From NCBI GenBank assembly GCA_031266695.1, contig JAISAK010000261.1, positions 1 to 5,856 on the forward strand: DNA of 5,856 nucleotides, written 5' to 3'. How positions within the stretch are numbered: the first letter of the stretch is position 1; every line of letters starts with the position of its first letter. Source of the DNA: Treponema sp. (GTDB lineage: Bacteria; Spirochaetota; Spirochaetia; Treponematales; Breznakiellaceae). A program made the translations under genes and the position numbers. The notes below the pieces were generated by a model that worked only from the letters and a program-made list of their open reading frames with translations, was not told where the DNA came from and did not search any database. Below are positions 5,095 through 5,856 of this stretch, in pieces.

Positions 5095-5856
5095 ATGGAT
5101 CTTTCACGAATTATTTTTTCCCTGCGGGAATTTTTTTTCCCCGGCGGCTGTCCGCTTTGCGGAGCTTCGCTTTTTACCGAGGCGGAAACCTGGTACGGCC
5201 TCTGCCGGGATTGCCTTGGAGAAATCCTCGCCGAAACGGACGGGGAACGCTGCCAGATCTGCGGACGCCCCCTTATCTCCGAAATGGGAACCTGCCTTTC
5301 CTGCCGAAACAACGGGGAACGGCATTATGATCGCCTGCTGGTTCTCTATCCCTACACCGGCAGGTTTCGCGGCCTTCTGGGGGCCTATAAATTCGACAAA
5401 AGCCTTGGCCTGGGGAATTTCTTTGCGGAACGAATCCGGGAAAACCTGGAACAACTGCTTCCGCCGGAAGCTCCGGCTGTTAAAGACGCGGCGGGGGCCG
5501 GGCAGGTTCTTTTCAAGGGCGTTCCGGCAATTGTTCCCGTACCCCCGCGTCCCGGAAAGGTGAAAAAAACCGGCTGGGATCAGATTGAATACCTCGCGAG
5601 GCTGCTGGAAAGGGAGCCCCGGAAAAGGGGCCGGCGCATATACGGTATCCCCGCCGGCAGGGACGCCTCCGGATTGGCCGCCGGGGGAGGCGAACATCCC
5701 CGAATCCCTTCTCTCCCCGTTTGCCGCTGTCTCAAACGCCTGCCCTCAAAAAGCCAGAAAGAATTGAACCGCAAAGAACGCGGGATCAATCTTAGGGGCC
5801 GCATTGTTTTAACCGGAACGCCGCCTGAAACCGCCGTACTTATTGACGACGTCATA
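5095..5856 (+). CDS. comF: ComF-family protein (zinc ribbon + phosphoribosyltransferase fold), 3' end outside window
   Basis: ComF/ComFC proteins are cytoplasmic, linked to natural transformation in several bacteria, and common also in species not known to be competent. ATG 5095 is the first start after an in-frame stop (5086-5088), and 254 codons are visible. The N-terminus FFFPGGCPLCG matches the family opening. Four CxxC pairs (C19/C22, C37/C40, C53/C56, C67/C70) form a double zinc-binding module. YPYTGRFRGLLGAYKF (85-100) follows as usual. The PRTase part shows IVPVPPRPGKVKKTGWDQ (146-163), then LKRLPSKSQKELNRKERGIN, and ends in VLIDDVI (248-254), the PRPP-loop acidic motif, where the window stops. 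Residues ~173-208 are a Gly/Arg/Pro-rich stretch longer than the short linker normally there. No good SD is visible (AGGA at 5073-5076 is 18 bases away). It follows mutS by 67 bases, possibly in the same transcript. Its physiological role here is unknown. Confidence 0.88.
   Translation, partial: MDLSRIIFSLREFFFPGGCPLCGASLFTEAETWYGLCRDCLGEILAETDGERCQICGRPLISEMGTCLSCRNNGERHYDRLLVLYPYTGRFRGLLGAYKFDKSLGLGNFFAERIRENLEQLLPPEAPAVKDAAGAGQVLFKGVPAIVPVPPRPGKVKKTGWDQIEYLARLLEREPRKRGRRIYGIPAGRDASGLAAGGGEHPRIPSLPVCRCLKRLPSKSQKELNRKERGINLRGRIVLTGTPPETAVLIDDVI
5118..5138 (+). terminator. Terminator-like hairpin plus T8 inside the first codons of comF
   Basis: TTCCC (5118-5122) pairs with GGGAA (5126-5130) around a 3-base loop, followed immediately by eight T (5131-5138). 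This is the shape of a short intrinsic terminator, but it lies within comF codons ~8-15 (REFFFP). The Phe run is conserved in the family, so the T tract may just reflect codon choice. If active, it would end the mutS transcript or attenuate comF. Confidence 0.35.

Noticed and set aside
5088..5330. ATG 5088 reading frame as a small gene
   Set aside because: It is out of frame with the ComF zinc module and encodes a Pro/Arg-rich sequence of no family; the ATG at 5095 gives the real protein.
5104..5697. 197-codon open frame on the minus strand over comF
   Set aside because: The + strand here clearly encodes ComF with four CxxC pairs and PRTase motifs, so the opposite frame is a shadow.

Overview
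The window reads as one strand of a bacterial housekeeping cluster. Four genes lie on the + strand with almost no space between them: the 3' part of bamA (outer-membrane beta-barrel assembly protein), skp/ompH (periplasmic chaperone), mutS (mismatch-repair ATPase) and the 5' part of a comF-family gene (zinc ribbon plus phosphoribosyltransferase fold). The organism is diderm, because it encodes BamA and Skp. The bamA-skp-mutS order matches what I recall from Treponema (TP0326-TP0327-TP0328 in T. pallidum), so a spirochaete of the Treponema lineage is my best guess. The GC-rich composition would suit a gut or environmental relative rather than T. pallidum. This assignment is inference from gene order and protein style, not a database match.

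Layout: 1-1515 is the last POTRA domain and the complete barrel of BamA, open at the left edge. 1509-1534 is a perfect 13-bp tandem duplication spanning the bamA stop. 1546-2076 is Skp with a clear signal peptide. Its stop overlaps the AGGAGG that precedes mutS. mutS starts at 2096 and carries every catalytic motif, but the frame breaks at about 4568-4575, inside the conserved helix after the ATPase core. The missing MutS C-terminus continues in another frame to 5027. 5028-5094 is a short AT-rich gap. comF runs from 5095 off the right edge and ends in the PRPP-binding motif.

BamA and Skp belong to one process: Skp holds outer-membrane proteins in the periplasm and BamA folds them into the membrane. 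MutS (DNA mismatch recognition) and ComF (DNA uptake/recombination-related family) are functionally separate but share strand and spacing, so co-transcription is plausible.

I found no new multi-gene system. The points that deserve a second look are the 2-base frameshift in mutS, a cluster of four GTTAAC-centred palindromic boxes in the extended MutS C-terminal linker, and a terminator-like hairpin plus T8 tract inside the first codons of comF. There are also smaller oddities: an insertion just before the MutS Walker A, a long SD spacing for mutS, and a GRGW in place of the usual BamA loop-6 motif. No stretch longer than 300 bases lacks a gene, and I see no tRNA, rRNA, CRISPR or insertion sequence.
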